This document shows positions 7,128 to 14,979 of a stretch of 15,024 nt of DNA, piece after piece (within the stretch, counting starts at the first letter, position 1; each line of letters begins with the position of its first letter). A program made the translations under genes and the position numbers. Origin of the DNA: an uncultured Bacteroidales bacterium. GTDB taxonomy: Bacteria > Bacteroidota > Bacteroidia > Bacteroidales > UBA932. The notes below the pieces were generated by a model. That model made no database searches, was not told the DNA's origin, and saw nothing but the letters and a program-made list of their open reading frames with translations. The DNA is taken from positions 1-15,024 of the forward strand of contig CALCEJ010000160.1 of the NCBI GenBank assembly GCA_937900465.1, written 5' to 3'.

Positions 7128-8354
7128 ATGAAAAAGACAGAACAACTTCTCCACCGAATAGACGAGCTTCACGCTGAGACCGGCATTCCGCGCACCATCT
7201 TCGCGGCCTGCCCCAACTCTCCGACCGTAATCCGCGCCTCCCTCCAGGCGGCAAAGCGCAACAACGCTCCAATCTACTTCGCAGCAACCCTCAATCAGAT
7301 TGACTGCGACGGCGGATACACCGGAATGACTCAGGAAGACTTCGTCCGTACAGTCCGTTTCGAAACGGAGCGCGTTAACTTCACCGGCCCGGTCATCATT
7401 GCGATCGACCACGGCGGCCCCTGGCTGAAAGACCGCCAGAGGACGGAGAAATGGTCCGTGGAGGATGCGATGAACGGAGTGAAAAAGTCCTTTGAGGCTG
7501 CTGTCCTCGCGGGATATGACCTCATTCACGTGGACCCGACGGTGGATATCAATGTCCCCAAGGGTGAAATCATAGACATACATCTTGTCGCGAGGCGCAC
7601 CGTGGAACTTATCGCCCACGTCGAGCGTTTCCGGAAGGAAAAGGGGATTGCCCCCATCTCGTACGAAGTAGGAACCGAGGAGGTCCACGGCGGACTCGCT
7701 GACGAGACTACTTTCGACACATTCATTCAAGACCTTAAAAAAGGGTTAATGGTTGCAGGACTTGACGATGTCTGGCCTTGCTTCATCGTAGGAAAGGTGG
7801 GAACCGACCTGGATACCACCATCTTCGACGGGGAAGTCGCCAGGCGTCTGACGTCCAAGGTACGTCCTCTGGGTAGCTACATCAAGGGTCACTACACCGA
7901 TGATGTAGCTAACCCCGAGGAGTATCCGGTATGCGGTATGGGCGCAGCAAACGTCGGACCCGAATTCACTATAAGCGAGTACAGGGCTCTGTGCGAACTC
8001 GAGGAGCTTGAGAAAAAGCATCACGCGGAAGGCCGCGTAGCTGTCCTGTCACATATGAAGGAAACCCTTCTCGTGGAGGTCCGGGAGTCCCACCGCTGGG
8101 AAAAGTGGCTCCACGAGGACGAAATGGGCAAGGACCTTCCGGAACTCACCCCTGAGCGTCAGGACTGGATCGTCGCTACCTGCTGCCGTTACATCTGGCA
8201 GCAGCCCCGTTCCCTTGCAGCCCGCGGATTCCTTTATGCAAACCTCGAAAGACTGGGCTATGCCCCAGAGGAGGTCGTCCTTGGCCGTATCGAAAGGGAT
8301 ATGGACAAGTATTTCCGCGCATTCAACCTTATAGGACTAAACGATTTGCTATAA
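7128..8354 (+). CDS. GatZ/KbaZ/AgaZ family protein (tagatose-1,6-bisphosphate aldolase-associated)
   Basis: The 408-residue cytoplasmic protein belongs to the GatZ_KbaZ-like family. The family's GGYTGMTQEDF segment is at 62-72. IAIDHGGPW (91-99), IHVDPT (133-138) and YEVGTEEVHGGL (179-190) follow around a predicted TIM barrel. In E. coli, GatZ and KbaZ are described as non-catalytic partners that stabilise the class II aldolases GatY and KbaY, which split tagatose-1,6-bisphosphate into dihydroxyacetone phosphate and glyceraldehyde-3-phosphate. No GatY/KbaY homologue lies in the window. The intact polar residues Asp94, His95, His134, Asp136, Glu184 and His187 could form a metal site, so an activity of its own, for example epimerisation of tagatose-6-phosphate, should be considered. 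It is tightly coupled to agaS (3-base gap) and is followed after 13 bases by a PUL lipoprotein gene, which ties sugar catabolism to glycan capture in one operon. Confidence 0.88.
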   Translation: MKKTEQLLHRIDELHAETGIPRTIFAACPNSPTVIRASLQAAKRNNAPIYFAATLNQIDCDGGYTGMTQEDFVRTVRFETERVNFTGPVIIAIDHGGPWLKDRQRTEKWSVEDAMNGVKKSFEAAVLAGYDLIHVDPTVDINVPKGEIIDIHLVARRTVELIAHVERFRKEKGIAPISYEVGTEEVHGGLADETTFDTFIQDLKKGLMVAGLDDVWPCFIVGKVGTDLDTTIFDGEVARRLTSKVRPLGSYIKGHYTDDVANPEEYPVCGMGAANVGPEFTISEYRALCELEELEKKHHAEGRVAVLSHMKETLLVEVRESHRWEKWLHEDEMGKDLPELTPERQDWIVATCCRYIWQQPRSLAARGFLYANLERLGYAPEEVVLGRIERDMDKYFRAFNLIGLNDLL

Positions 8355-8367
8355 AATAACAGTTTCT

Positions 8368-9114
8368 ATGAAAAAGCTTTCTTTGGCGTTAATCGCAGCG
8401 CTTGTATGCCTTTGCTCCTGTCAGGGAGATGACACGAACGATAATAAAAAGTCCGGTGGAGAGGGAAAAGAGGAAGAAGAGATTACGGACAACGGCCTTG
8501 GAATCGAGATTGACGGCAGTTTCGAGGACTGGGCGGCTGTGGATCCTACCAAGGTGGCCTCCGCGAGCGCGGACCCGGACGGCTTATGGGATGCCGTGAA
8601 GCAGATAAAGGTCTGCGCCGATCAGGATTTCGTCTATTTCTACTTCGAGTACGACAAGGACTCTGTGGAGGAACTCCTGGAAGGAGACAAGCTTCCTATC
8701 CGCCTGTGTCTGAACGTTGACGGGGAATTCACGTCCGGTTATTCGAACTATTTCCTTCAGTCCTATGACTTTATCATCGAGGGTTCAGTTGGGGCGGAAG
8801 GTAAGTTCATCGACTTTGACGGAACCCTTCATCAGAGGATTGATGGAGGTTGGGTTGTAGCGCTCAGCAGCGGAAACAGCCTCGTAAGCGGCAAGGGGGC
8901 CGGGAATCAGTATGAGATTTGCCTTATAAAGGAAATATTCAACGGTGCCGCAGCAAAAACGGCTGTTCCTATGCAGATGGGAGATGTCTTCCAGGCCGGA
9001 ATCCGCTTCTATACCTCCGCGTGGGGTGAACTTTCCAATATGCCCAACGGTGCAGTTACTGATGACAATACCGAGGGCTGGGGCAATATGCTCACAGTTA
9101 CCAGCGTGAAATAA
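8368..9114 (+). CDS. Putative surface glycan-binding lipoprotein (SusC-upstream paralogue)
   Basis: The 248-residue product begins with a lipoprotein signal ending LCSC, with the lipid Cys at 18. The next 24 residues are rich in Asp, Glu, Asn and Gly (QGDD to EEEE), which fits outer-surface export in Bacteroidetes. The rest is one domain of beta character starting with IEIDGSFEDWAAVD (46-59), reminiscent of CBM9/DOMON-like carbohydrate-binding modules. It ends in AVTDDNTEGWGNMLTVT (229-245). The same start and end patterns occur in the lipoprotein at 13948-14706, so the two are paralogues flanking susC and susD. No catalytic motif is seen. It sits between the GatZ homologue (13-base gap) and susC (18-base gap), the position and size expected of an auxiliary SusE/SusF-like glycan binder. 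Binding function is inferred from context and a short motif, not from a confident family match. Confidence 0.75.
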   Translation: MKKLSLALIAALVCLCSCQGDDTNDNKKSGGEGKEEEEITDNGLGIEIDGSFEDWAAVDPTKVASASADPDGLWDAVKQIKVCADQDFVYFYFEYDKDSVEELLEGDKLPIRLCLNVDGEFTSGYSNYFLQSYDFIIEGSVGAEGKFIDFDGTLHQRIDGGWVVALSSGNSLVSGKGAGNQYEICLIKEIFNGAAAKTAVPMQMGDVFQAGIRFYTSAWGELSNMPNGAVTDDNTEGWGNMLTVTSVK

Positions 9115-9132
9115 ATTATTATCAAGTATACT

Positions 9133-12105
9133 ATGAGAAAACGTCTGTTACAAGCCTTTGCGCTTATTCTTGCATTGGCCGTTGTCCGCCCGGTGCACGC
9201 ACAGGTACACAGCGTTTCCGGTCGGGTTACTGACGCCGCAAACGGCGAACCCGTCGTAGGAGTTGCCGTTATGGTATCTACCGGAGGCGGGGTGACTACC
9301 GATTTTGACGGTAACTACTCTGTTCAGGTACGCCCCGACGCGACGCTTACCTTCTCCTCTCTGGGTTATGATGATGTAGTTGAACCCGTGGGTTCCCGAA
9401 CCAGAATTGACGTCGTAATGACAGAGGAGGCAAGGGCCCTTGATGAGGTCGTCGTCCTTGGTTACACTACCCAGAAGAAGAACGAGCTTTCCAGTTCCGT
9501 AGTTACTATGAGCGGAGAGCAGCTTACCAACATCACCACTTCCGACGTCGGTAATATGCTTCAGGGTAAGGCCGCCGGCGTGCTGGTCCTCAATTCTTCC
9601 GGCCAGCCCGGAGACGGAGCCCAGATCCGTATTCGCGGAACAGGTTCCATTACCGCAGGTGCGGATCCCCTGTATGTGGTAGACGGAGTCGCCGGCGGTT
9701 CATTCAATCCAAACGATGTGGAGACCATCACCATCCTCAAGGATGCTTCCGCAACGGCTCTGTACGGTGCCTCTGCGGCGGGCGGTGTCATTGTCGTCAC
9801 TACTAAGAGCGCCAAAGACAACGTGGAGGTGAACTTCAAGGTCAACGCAGGTATCAAGAAGGCCCTTTCGGGAAGGTTCCGTCCGATGGACTCGGAGGAA
9901 TTCTATGACGTCCTCAAGAAGGCTTATTCCAAGACCGTTCTCAATGCCCTCTACCCTAAGTCAGTCAAGGACGTGAGCTTTGACTGGATGAACGAATCGT
10001 TCCGTACCGGCATTGTCCAGGACTATTACGGTTCCGTAGCCGGAAAAACCGGAAAGACTTCCTACTTCGCCAGTGTGGACTACTACGATGAGCAGGGTTC
10101 CCTTATCAACACGAACTTCAAGAGGGGTTCCGCCAGGCTCAACCTGTCCACTCCGATCAATGACAAGCTTACCGTCAATTTCCGCGTTGCATACAACCGT
10201 ACCAAAGAGCAGGGGACTTCTTCATACGTAACTCTCGAGAGCGCATATTATATGCTCCCGTTCGACAGTGCGTACGACGAGAATACCGGAGAACCCCTTT
10301 ATGTGGACAGCGGAACCCGTTCGGATAACGGAAAGGACTGGTACTCGGGAAACCGTTACAACATTTTCCACAACGAGCTTTACAACTTCGCGATCAACCA
10401 CGGCGAATCCATTACGGCTGATGCCCAGCTTAACTGGAACATCACTCCCTGGCTTATCTTTACTTCAACCAACCGTTTCGATTCGTCGAACGGCTTCTAT
10501 GAGGAGTACTACGATCCCCGTACCAATGTCCCCGGACACGCCGGTAAGGGATATCTTTACAACTCCAATTCCAGCTGGTCAGGTTTCGGTACCACCAATC
10601 TACTCAAGTACGTCAACAACTTCGGAGACCACAGCGTAAGCGCGATCTTGGGTTGGGAATACGGCGGAGGACACACCAGGCAGGGTAACGCCTCGGGAGA
10701 AGGAATGCCTAACGGTCAGACTTCCCTGAGTACTTGTTCCACCATTCTCAATGTGGAGGGTTTTGAATATTCCACACGTTCCTGGGCGTGGCTTGCACAG
10801 GCCCAGTGGGCATATCAGGGCAAGTACGTTGTCACTGCATCCATCCGTTACGATGAGACTTCCCGTTTTGCACCGAAAGCTCGCGGCGGTTATTTCCCCG
10901 GAGTCTCCGGAGCCTGGATTATCTCCCAGGAGAACTTTATGAAGAACGTGGATGCTTTCAAGATGCTCAAGCTCCGTGCCGGTTATGGAAAGACGGGAAA
11001 CAACAATATCGAGGAATTCCTCTATCAGGATCTGTATCTGCTTTCCAAGACCTATGGCGGCAACGTGGCGGCAATTATGGATCGTCAGTCCAATCCCAAT
11101 CTGGGATGGGAGGAAGCGTATATGTCCAGCCTCGGACTTGAGATGACAACCCGGAAGGATGTCAATATCAGCCTTGACCTGTATCGTACGATAAATACCA
11201 ACCTCCTGCTCGCGGTCCCCGTTTCTCCTTCGACAGGCTTTACCGAGTATATGCAGAACGTTGGAACCATCAGCAATATGGGTGTTGAGTTCGCCATCGA
11301 CGGAAATATTATCAAAAAGCGTGATTTCCTGTGGACGGGTGGTTTCAACATCGGCCTCAACCGCAACCGTGTTGTTTATCTTCCAAACGGAGACTTCCTC
11401 CAGAAAGTTTCTTCCGGAGAAGCCCAGCAGGTTAAGGAAGGTCAGGACCTCTACACCTGGTATATGCCAAAGTGGGCAGGCGTGGATCCCGAAAACGGAG
11501 ATCCCCTCTGGGAGGTTGTCGCCGAAGACGGAAGCGTCTCCACGACCAACGACTATTCCAAGGCTACTTTCCAGACCTGCGGATCTGCATCTCCTCTTTT
11601 CAGCGGCGGTCTTAACACCACCCTTACCTGGAAAGGCATTTTCCTGAGCGCAAACGGCAGTTTCATTTACGGCAACAAGATTTTCAACTCCACCCGTGTT
11701 TCAATGGACCACGACGGAAGCGATGCAACCCACAATATGATGTCTATCGACAACGGACTGGGCTGGAGCCGCTGGGAGGAGAAGGGCGATATCGCGACAC
11801 ATCCCAGGATTGACCTTGGAAGCAAGGGCTCGCAGATATCCTCCCGTTTCCTCGAGGACGGCAGTTTCTTCCGTCTGAGGAATGTCACCCTGGGGTACAA
11901 CCTCCCCAAGAAGGTTACAGACTACGTGAAGATGAAGGCTGCGAAAGTCTATGTGTCGGCCGACAACATCGCTACCCTGTCGCGCTTCTCCGGTATGGAT
12001 CCTGAGGTTCAGCTTGAGGGTTCCACCTGGCAGCTGGCCGGTACATACTCTATGAATTACCCTGTTCCTTTCTCCATAGTTGGAGGAATTGAGATAAAAT
12101 TCTAA
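9133..12105 (+). CDS. susC: SusC-like TonB-dependent outer-membrane glycan transporter
   Basis: The 990-residue protein is typical in length for SusC. It has a cleavable signal peptide ending VHAQ (about residue 24). A carboxypeptidase-regulatory-like domain follows at about 27-105, with SGRVTDAANGEPVVGVAV (29-46) and TDFDGNYSV. A TonB-box-like stretch, EVVVLGYTTQKK, leads into the plug domain at about 120-230. The plug contains LQGKAAGVLVLNSSGQPGDG, IRIRGTGSI, PLYVVDGV and ATALYGASAAGGVIVVTTK, all strongly conserved in SusC/RagA. The remainder is a 22-strand-type beta-barrel, ending in Phe (GGIEIKF) as needed for barrel insertion. With the lid protein SusD it imports oligosaccharides into the periplasm using TonB energy. 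susD follows after 17 bases. The substrate cannot be read from the sequence; co-operonic agaS and nearby GH109 suggest a GalNAc-containing glycan. Confidence 0.96.
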   Translation: MRKRLLQAFALILALAVVRPVHAQVHSVSGRVTDAANGEPVVGVAVMVSTGGGVTTDFDGNYSVQVRPDATLTFSSLGYDDVVEPVGSRTRIDVVMTEEARALDEVVVLGYTTQKKNELSSSVVTMSGEQLTNITTSDVGNMLQGKAAGVLVLNSSGQPGDGAQIRIRGTGSITAGADPLYVVDGVAGGSFNPNDVETITILKDASATALYGASAAGGVIVVTTKSAKDNVEVNFKVNAGIKKALSGRFRPMDSEEFYDVLKKAYSKTVLNALYPKSVKDVSFDWMNESFRTGIVQDYYGSVAGKTGKTSYFASVDYYDEQGSLINTNFKRGSARLNLSTPINDKLTVNFRVAYNRTKEQGTSSYVTLESAYYMLPFDSAYDENTGEPLYVDSGTRSDNGKDWYSGNRYNIFHNELYNFAINHGESITADAQLNWNITPWLIFTSTNRFDSSNGFYEEYYDPRTNVPGHAGKGYLYNSNSSWSGFGTTNLLKYVNNFGDHSVSAILGWEYGGGHTRQGNASGEGMPNGQTSLSTCSTILNVEGFEYSTRSWAWLAQAQWAYQGKYVVTASIRYDETSRFAPKARGGYFPGVSGAWIISQENFMKNVDAFKMLKLRAGYGKTGNNNIEEFLYQDLYLLSKTYGGNVAAIMDRQSNPNLGWEEAYMSSLGLEMTTRKDVNISLDLYRTINTNLLLAVPVSPSTGFTEYMQNVGTISNMGVEFAIDGNIIKKRDFLWTGGFNIGLNRNRVVYLPNGDFLQKVSSGEAQQVKEGQDLYTWYMPKWAGVDPENGDPLWEVVAEDGSVSTTNDYSKATFQTCGSASPLFSGGLNTTLTWKGIFLSANGSFIYGNKIFNSTRVSMDHDGSDATHNMMSIDNGLGWSRWEEKGDIATHPRIDLGSKGSQISSRFLEDGSFFRLRNVTLGYNLPKKVTDYVKMKAAKVYVSADNIATLSRFSGMDPEVQLEGSTWQLAGTYSMNYPVPFSIVGGIEIKF

Positions 12106-12122
12106 TTTTGCGAGTACAAGTT

Positions 12123-13901
12123 ATGAAAAAAGCATTATACATTATAGCTGTTGCACTCTTTGCGGTGTCTTGCCAGATGGACTTCTACCGTTCCGACACT
12201 ATGACATCCACTATGCTCAAGAGTGATCCCAGCGCCGCCGTATATACCACCGACGGTCTGTACTCGATGTTCAAGGATGTCGTCCTGTTCGAAGGCAGTG
12301 AATATTCCAACAACACCTGGGTGAAGCATTATTTCCAGATGACGGAATTTCGCGGTGACAACCTTGCGCAGGGTCGTCATTCGGAGGACCCTTTCACGGA
12401 AATCCTCAATTATACCGATGATCCCACCTGCTACAATCTGGGATACTTCTGGTATATATCCTACAAGATTCTGTTCGGGGCTAATTCCAATATCGAGGCA
12501 ATCCAGGAGGGAGCTTCAAATGAAGGAGACCTTCTTCTTGGAGAGAATTACTTCCTCCGTGCATTCGTACACTTTGCCCTTGCTAACATCTATGCGCGTC
12601 CTTACTATGTTGAGGGACGTCCCAGCAATGCTGAACAGCCTTGTGTTGTGCTGCGCACTTCCACAGACTGTTCCAAGACGGAGAAGGCTACGGTCGGTCA
12701 GGTTTACGATCAGGTGGAGGCGGACTGCAAAAAGGCCTACGATCTTCTCAAAGGCAAGTCACGTCGCGGCAACAAAGGTTTTGTGGGAGAGGAAGCGCCC
12801 CTTGCCCTGCTGTCACGTCTTTATCTGTACAAGGGCGACTGGGACGAATGCATAAACATCTCCGCCCAGCTTCTTGGGGATGATCCTGCGTCCCATCTGG
12901 ACACTGACCTCGCGGGGTATTTCGCGAATGCGCAGACCTCAAAGGAGACAATCTGGTGTATCAACCGTTCCATAAACGACTACCAGTATTCACAGCACGC
13001 TCAGCTTGGTTCGATGTACTATTCCTCAAATGGTGTGGGTGGTATCGGATGGTGCGAGATTTACTGCTCCGAGCCCCTGGTGGATCTTCTGTACCGCTGG
13101 CCTGACGAGGGCCGCCGCAAAGCCTATTTCTCTTATGCGGCCCCCATTGAAGGACAGCTTATGGTCAGCTGGCCGGAAAAGCCGGACGGCACTCACGATT
13201 ACAGGCTCAATGTGATGATAACCTCCTCCAAGGGAGACTCAGGCTATACGCCGAATGTAACGGATAACGGAGACGGAACATTTACGGCGAAATCCGGCTC
13301 CAGTACATATACCATCCATACGCTTGTAGACCACAAGGATACCAAGTATTACATCACGGGATATGAGACCGATGCCGAAGATCAGGATGATATCACGGGT
13401 GGAACCCGAGTTTTCCTGCGTACGGCACAAGATAATGCCAAGGGTACCCGCCTGACTATGCCTGCTTATATGGTTTCCAAGTTTACCGGCCAGGACGGAG
13501 AGGAACTCCTTTCCTCCAACGTGTTCTTCCGCTATGGCGAGACTATACTCAACGTTGCTGAGGCCTATGCCCACAAGAACGATCCTGTCAACGCAATCAA
13601 GTATATGAATATGACCCGTTCAAGGGCCGGACTCAGCGGCGAAGCCCTTTATACGACGACTAATCTCGCAGACAGCGGTTATGACAATGTTCTGGATGCA
13701 GTTATCGATGAGCGCCGCCTGGAACTCTTCTACGAGGGATTCCGCCAGCTCGACCTTTATCGTAACGGAAAGGAGGTAAACCGCCATTATGCCGGAGAGC
13801 ACAAGTGGGAGATCATTACTCTTGATGATCTGGACGCCAAGTTCCCCGCCTATATCCCCTATGCGGAAACAGCCTCCAGCGGCCTTACCAGCAATAAATA
13901 A
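12123..13901 (+). CDS. susD: SusD/RagB-like outer-membrane glycan-binding lipoprotein
   Basis: The 592-residue product starts at the ATG at 12123. An in-frame TTG 15 bases earlier is less likely, since this ATG directly begins the lipoprotein signal (MKKALYIIAVALFAVSC, lipid Cys 17). The N-terminal half holds the helical TPR-like scaffold, including ENYFLRAFVHFALANIYARPYY and LALLSRLYLYKGDWDECI. The C-terminal RagB/SusD region contains YGETILNVAEAYAHKNDPVNAIKYMN and the hallmark VIDERRLELFYEGFRQLDLYR near residue 530-555. SusD forms the surface lid on the SusC barrel and binds the incoming oligosaccharide. It lies 17 bases after susC and 46 bases before the second paralogous lipoprotein, completing a capture-and-import unit. 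Length is slightly above the average for the family, with an extra beta-rich insertion around 340-420. Confidence 0.95.
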   Translation: MKKALYIIAVALFAVSCQMDFYRSDTMTSTMLKSDPSAAVYTTDGLYSMFKDVVLFEGSEYSNNTWVKHYFQMTEFRGDNLAQGRHSEDPFTEILNYTDDPTCYNLGYFWYISYKILFGANSNIEAIQEGASNEGDLLLGENYFLRAFVHFALANIYARPYYVEGRPSNAEQPCVVLRTSTDCSKTEKATVGQVYDQVEADCKKAYDLLKGKSRRGNKGFVGEEAPLALLSRLYLYKGDWDECINISAQLLGDDPASHLDTDLAGYFANAQTSKETIWCINRSINDYQYSQHAQLGSMYYSSNGVGGIGWCEIYCSEPLVDLLYRWPDEGRRKAYFSYAAPIEGQLMVSWPEKPDGTHDYRLNVMITSSKGDSGYTPNVTDNGDGTFTAKSGSSTYTIHTLVDHKDTKYYITGYETDAEDQDDITGGTRVFLRTAQDNAKGTRLTMPAYMVSKFTGQDGEELLSSNVFFRYGETILNVAEAYAHKNDPVNAIKYMNMTRSRAGLSGEALYTTTNLADSGYDNVLDAVIDERRLELFYEGFRQLDLYRNGKEVNRHYAGEHKWEIITLDDLDAKFPAYIPYAETASSGLTSNK

Positions 13902-13947
13902 AACCAAAACCCAAATAACACACAATCATTAACTTCAAACAAAAATT

Positions 13948-14706
13948 ATGAAAAAGTTTTTCATGTATGCTGCTCTTTGCGCAGCAGTCCTCGTAAGCTT
14001 CGAAGCTTGCAACAAGGATGACAAGGACAAGAAGGGTGGGGATGATGAAGATACCGAATTCGTCTCCAAGATCAAAGTCGACGGTGATTTCTCCGACTGG
14101 GCAGCCCTCGATGCATCCAAGGTTGCTGTTGCAACCAACAAGAACGATGACAAGGACGCTCTTAAGGTTCTCAAGGCCTATGCCGATGAGGTTTATCTGA
14201 ACATCTATTTCGAGTTTGACGGCGAGCAGGTTGAGGATCGCAGCTGGCCTGCAGTTCACGTTTATCTTAACAGTGACGGAAACAAGGCAACCGGTGGATA
14301 CGGTGACGAGTTTGCTGATGCCTGCGTTGACTGTATGATGGAAACTGCCATCTTCTCCAGCGGTGAGTGGAATGACTGGAATCCTTCCTTCTGGAAATGG
14401 TGGGGCGAAGCCAACGGAAGCGGTTGGGAATGGGTTGAGCCCGGCAGGCCCGGTGACGAGGCTGATATGTGGGGCGCTATCCTCCCTGAAGGATCCGGCA
14501 TCGCTCACGGAATGGGTAGCGGCAACGCTTATGAAATCCAGATCGTTCGTGAGATGCTTCCCGGCATCGATTTCGCTGACACCTTCGGTGTTGGTATCGA
14601 TATCCAGCAGAACTGGTCTTCCATCGCCTGGCTTCCCAATGCTGCATCGACTGATGACAACCCCAACGGTCTTGCAAATATGCTTGACGTAACTATCGAC
14701 AAGTAG
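13948..14706 (+). CDS. Putative surface glycan-binding lipoprotein with Trp-rich loop (SusD-downstream paralogue)
   Basis: The 252-residue product has a lipoprotein signal ending SFEAC, with the lipid Cys at 21. A highly charged KDD/KDKK/GGDDED linker follows, which fits surface display. Residues 42-55 (IKVDGDFSDWAALD) and 232-249 (NAASTDDNPNGLANMLDV) match the lipoprotein encoded at 8368-9114, so the two are homologous. CBM9/DOMON-like glycan binding is the best guess. Its special feature is a central segment (141-175) holding eight tryptophans in 35 residues (W141, 144, 149, 151, 152, 160, 162, 175); the paralogue lacks it. Exposed aromatics commonly stack on sugar rings, so this may be the ligand-binding face. 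The gene is the last before the strong terminator and has a 46-base leader without any G. Position after susD matches SusE/SusF. No family could be named with certainty. Confidence 0.78.
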   Translation: MKKFFMYAALCAAVLVSFEACNKDDKDKKGGDDEDTEFVSKIKVDGDFSDWAALDASKVAVATNKNDDKDALKVLKAYADEVYLNIYFEFDGEQVEDRSWPAVHVYLNSDGNKATGGYGDEFADACVDCMMETAIFSSGEWNDWNPSFWKWWGEANGSGWEWVEPGRPGDEADMWGAILPEGSGIAHGMGSGNAYEIQIVREMLPGIDFADTFGVGIDIQQNWSSIAWLPNAASTDDNPNGLANMLDVTIDK

Positions 14707-14726
14707 TCGGAAGTCGCTCAAATCCG

Positions 14727-14768
14727 GGCCACAGCTGCCGTTGGCGGTGGCTGTGGCCTTATTGTTAA
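14727..14768 (+). terminator. Strong rho-independent terminator closing the agaS-susCD operon
   Basis: GGCCACAG (14727-14734) pairs perfectly with CTGTGGCC (14751-14758). The inner CTGCCG/CGGTGG extends this to a 14-pair stem with two G-U pairs and a TTGG tetraloop. A TTATTGTT tail follows. It lies 20 bases after the stop of the second lipoprotein and separates it from the next gene. Confidence 0.9.
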
Positions 14769-14785
14769 ATAAACTGTCATTACCC

Positions 14786-14979
14786 ATGAAGAGACTTACA
14801 TTCATAGTTGTATGTGTAGCCCTGTCTTCGCTGCTTGCCTGCTCCTGTCACAAAAACAATGACAGCGACGCAGAGAACGAACCTGACTACAGTATGCTCA
14901 CAAAACTCGAATTCTCCGCGGATGAATCGGATTTTGCGAACCCCGAGCGCGGTTTCCTGTCGCACCGGGAGTTCAAGGC
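14786..14979 (+). CDS. Lipoprotein of DUF4832/DUF4874 type, N-terminal fragment
   Basis: About 64 residues are genuine before adapter sequence begins at 14980. The ATG at 14786 starts a lipoprotein signal (MKRLTFIVVCVALSSLLAC, lipid Cys 19), followed by an Asn/Asp-rich linker. The short segment SDFANPERGFLSHREF (49-64) contains the NPERGF motif that I associate with the start of DUF4874/DUF4832 proteins, which occur in Bacteroidetes PULs and are thought to be glycan-active TIM-barrel proteins. The gene lies after the operon terminator, and I saw no TAnnTTTG box in the short gap, so its expression is unclear. The frame continues into the adapter, but those residues (beginning DRKSTRLNSSH) are artificial. 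Function cannot be judged from this fragment. Confidence 0.6.

Noticed and set aside
6699..7730. Long open frame on the minus strand (343 codons)
   Set aside because: It spans the ends of agaS and the gatZ homologue in antisense. Both plus-strand products match known families over their full length, so this is a shadow of GC-biased codon use.
12108..12122. TTG start five codons upstream for susD
   Set aside because: The ATG at 12123 directly begins a normal MKK lipoprotein signal; the upstream codons would spoil the signal's charged N-terminus and lie almost against the susC stop.
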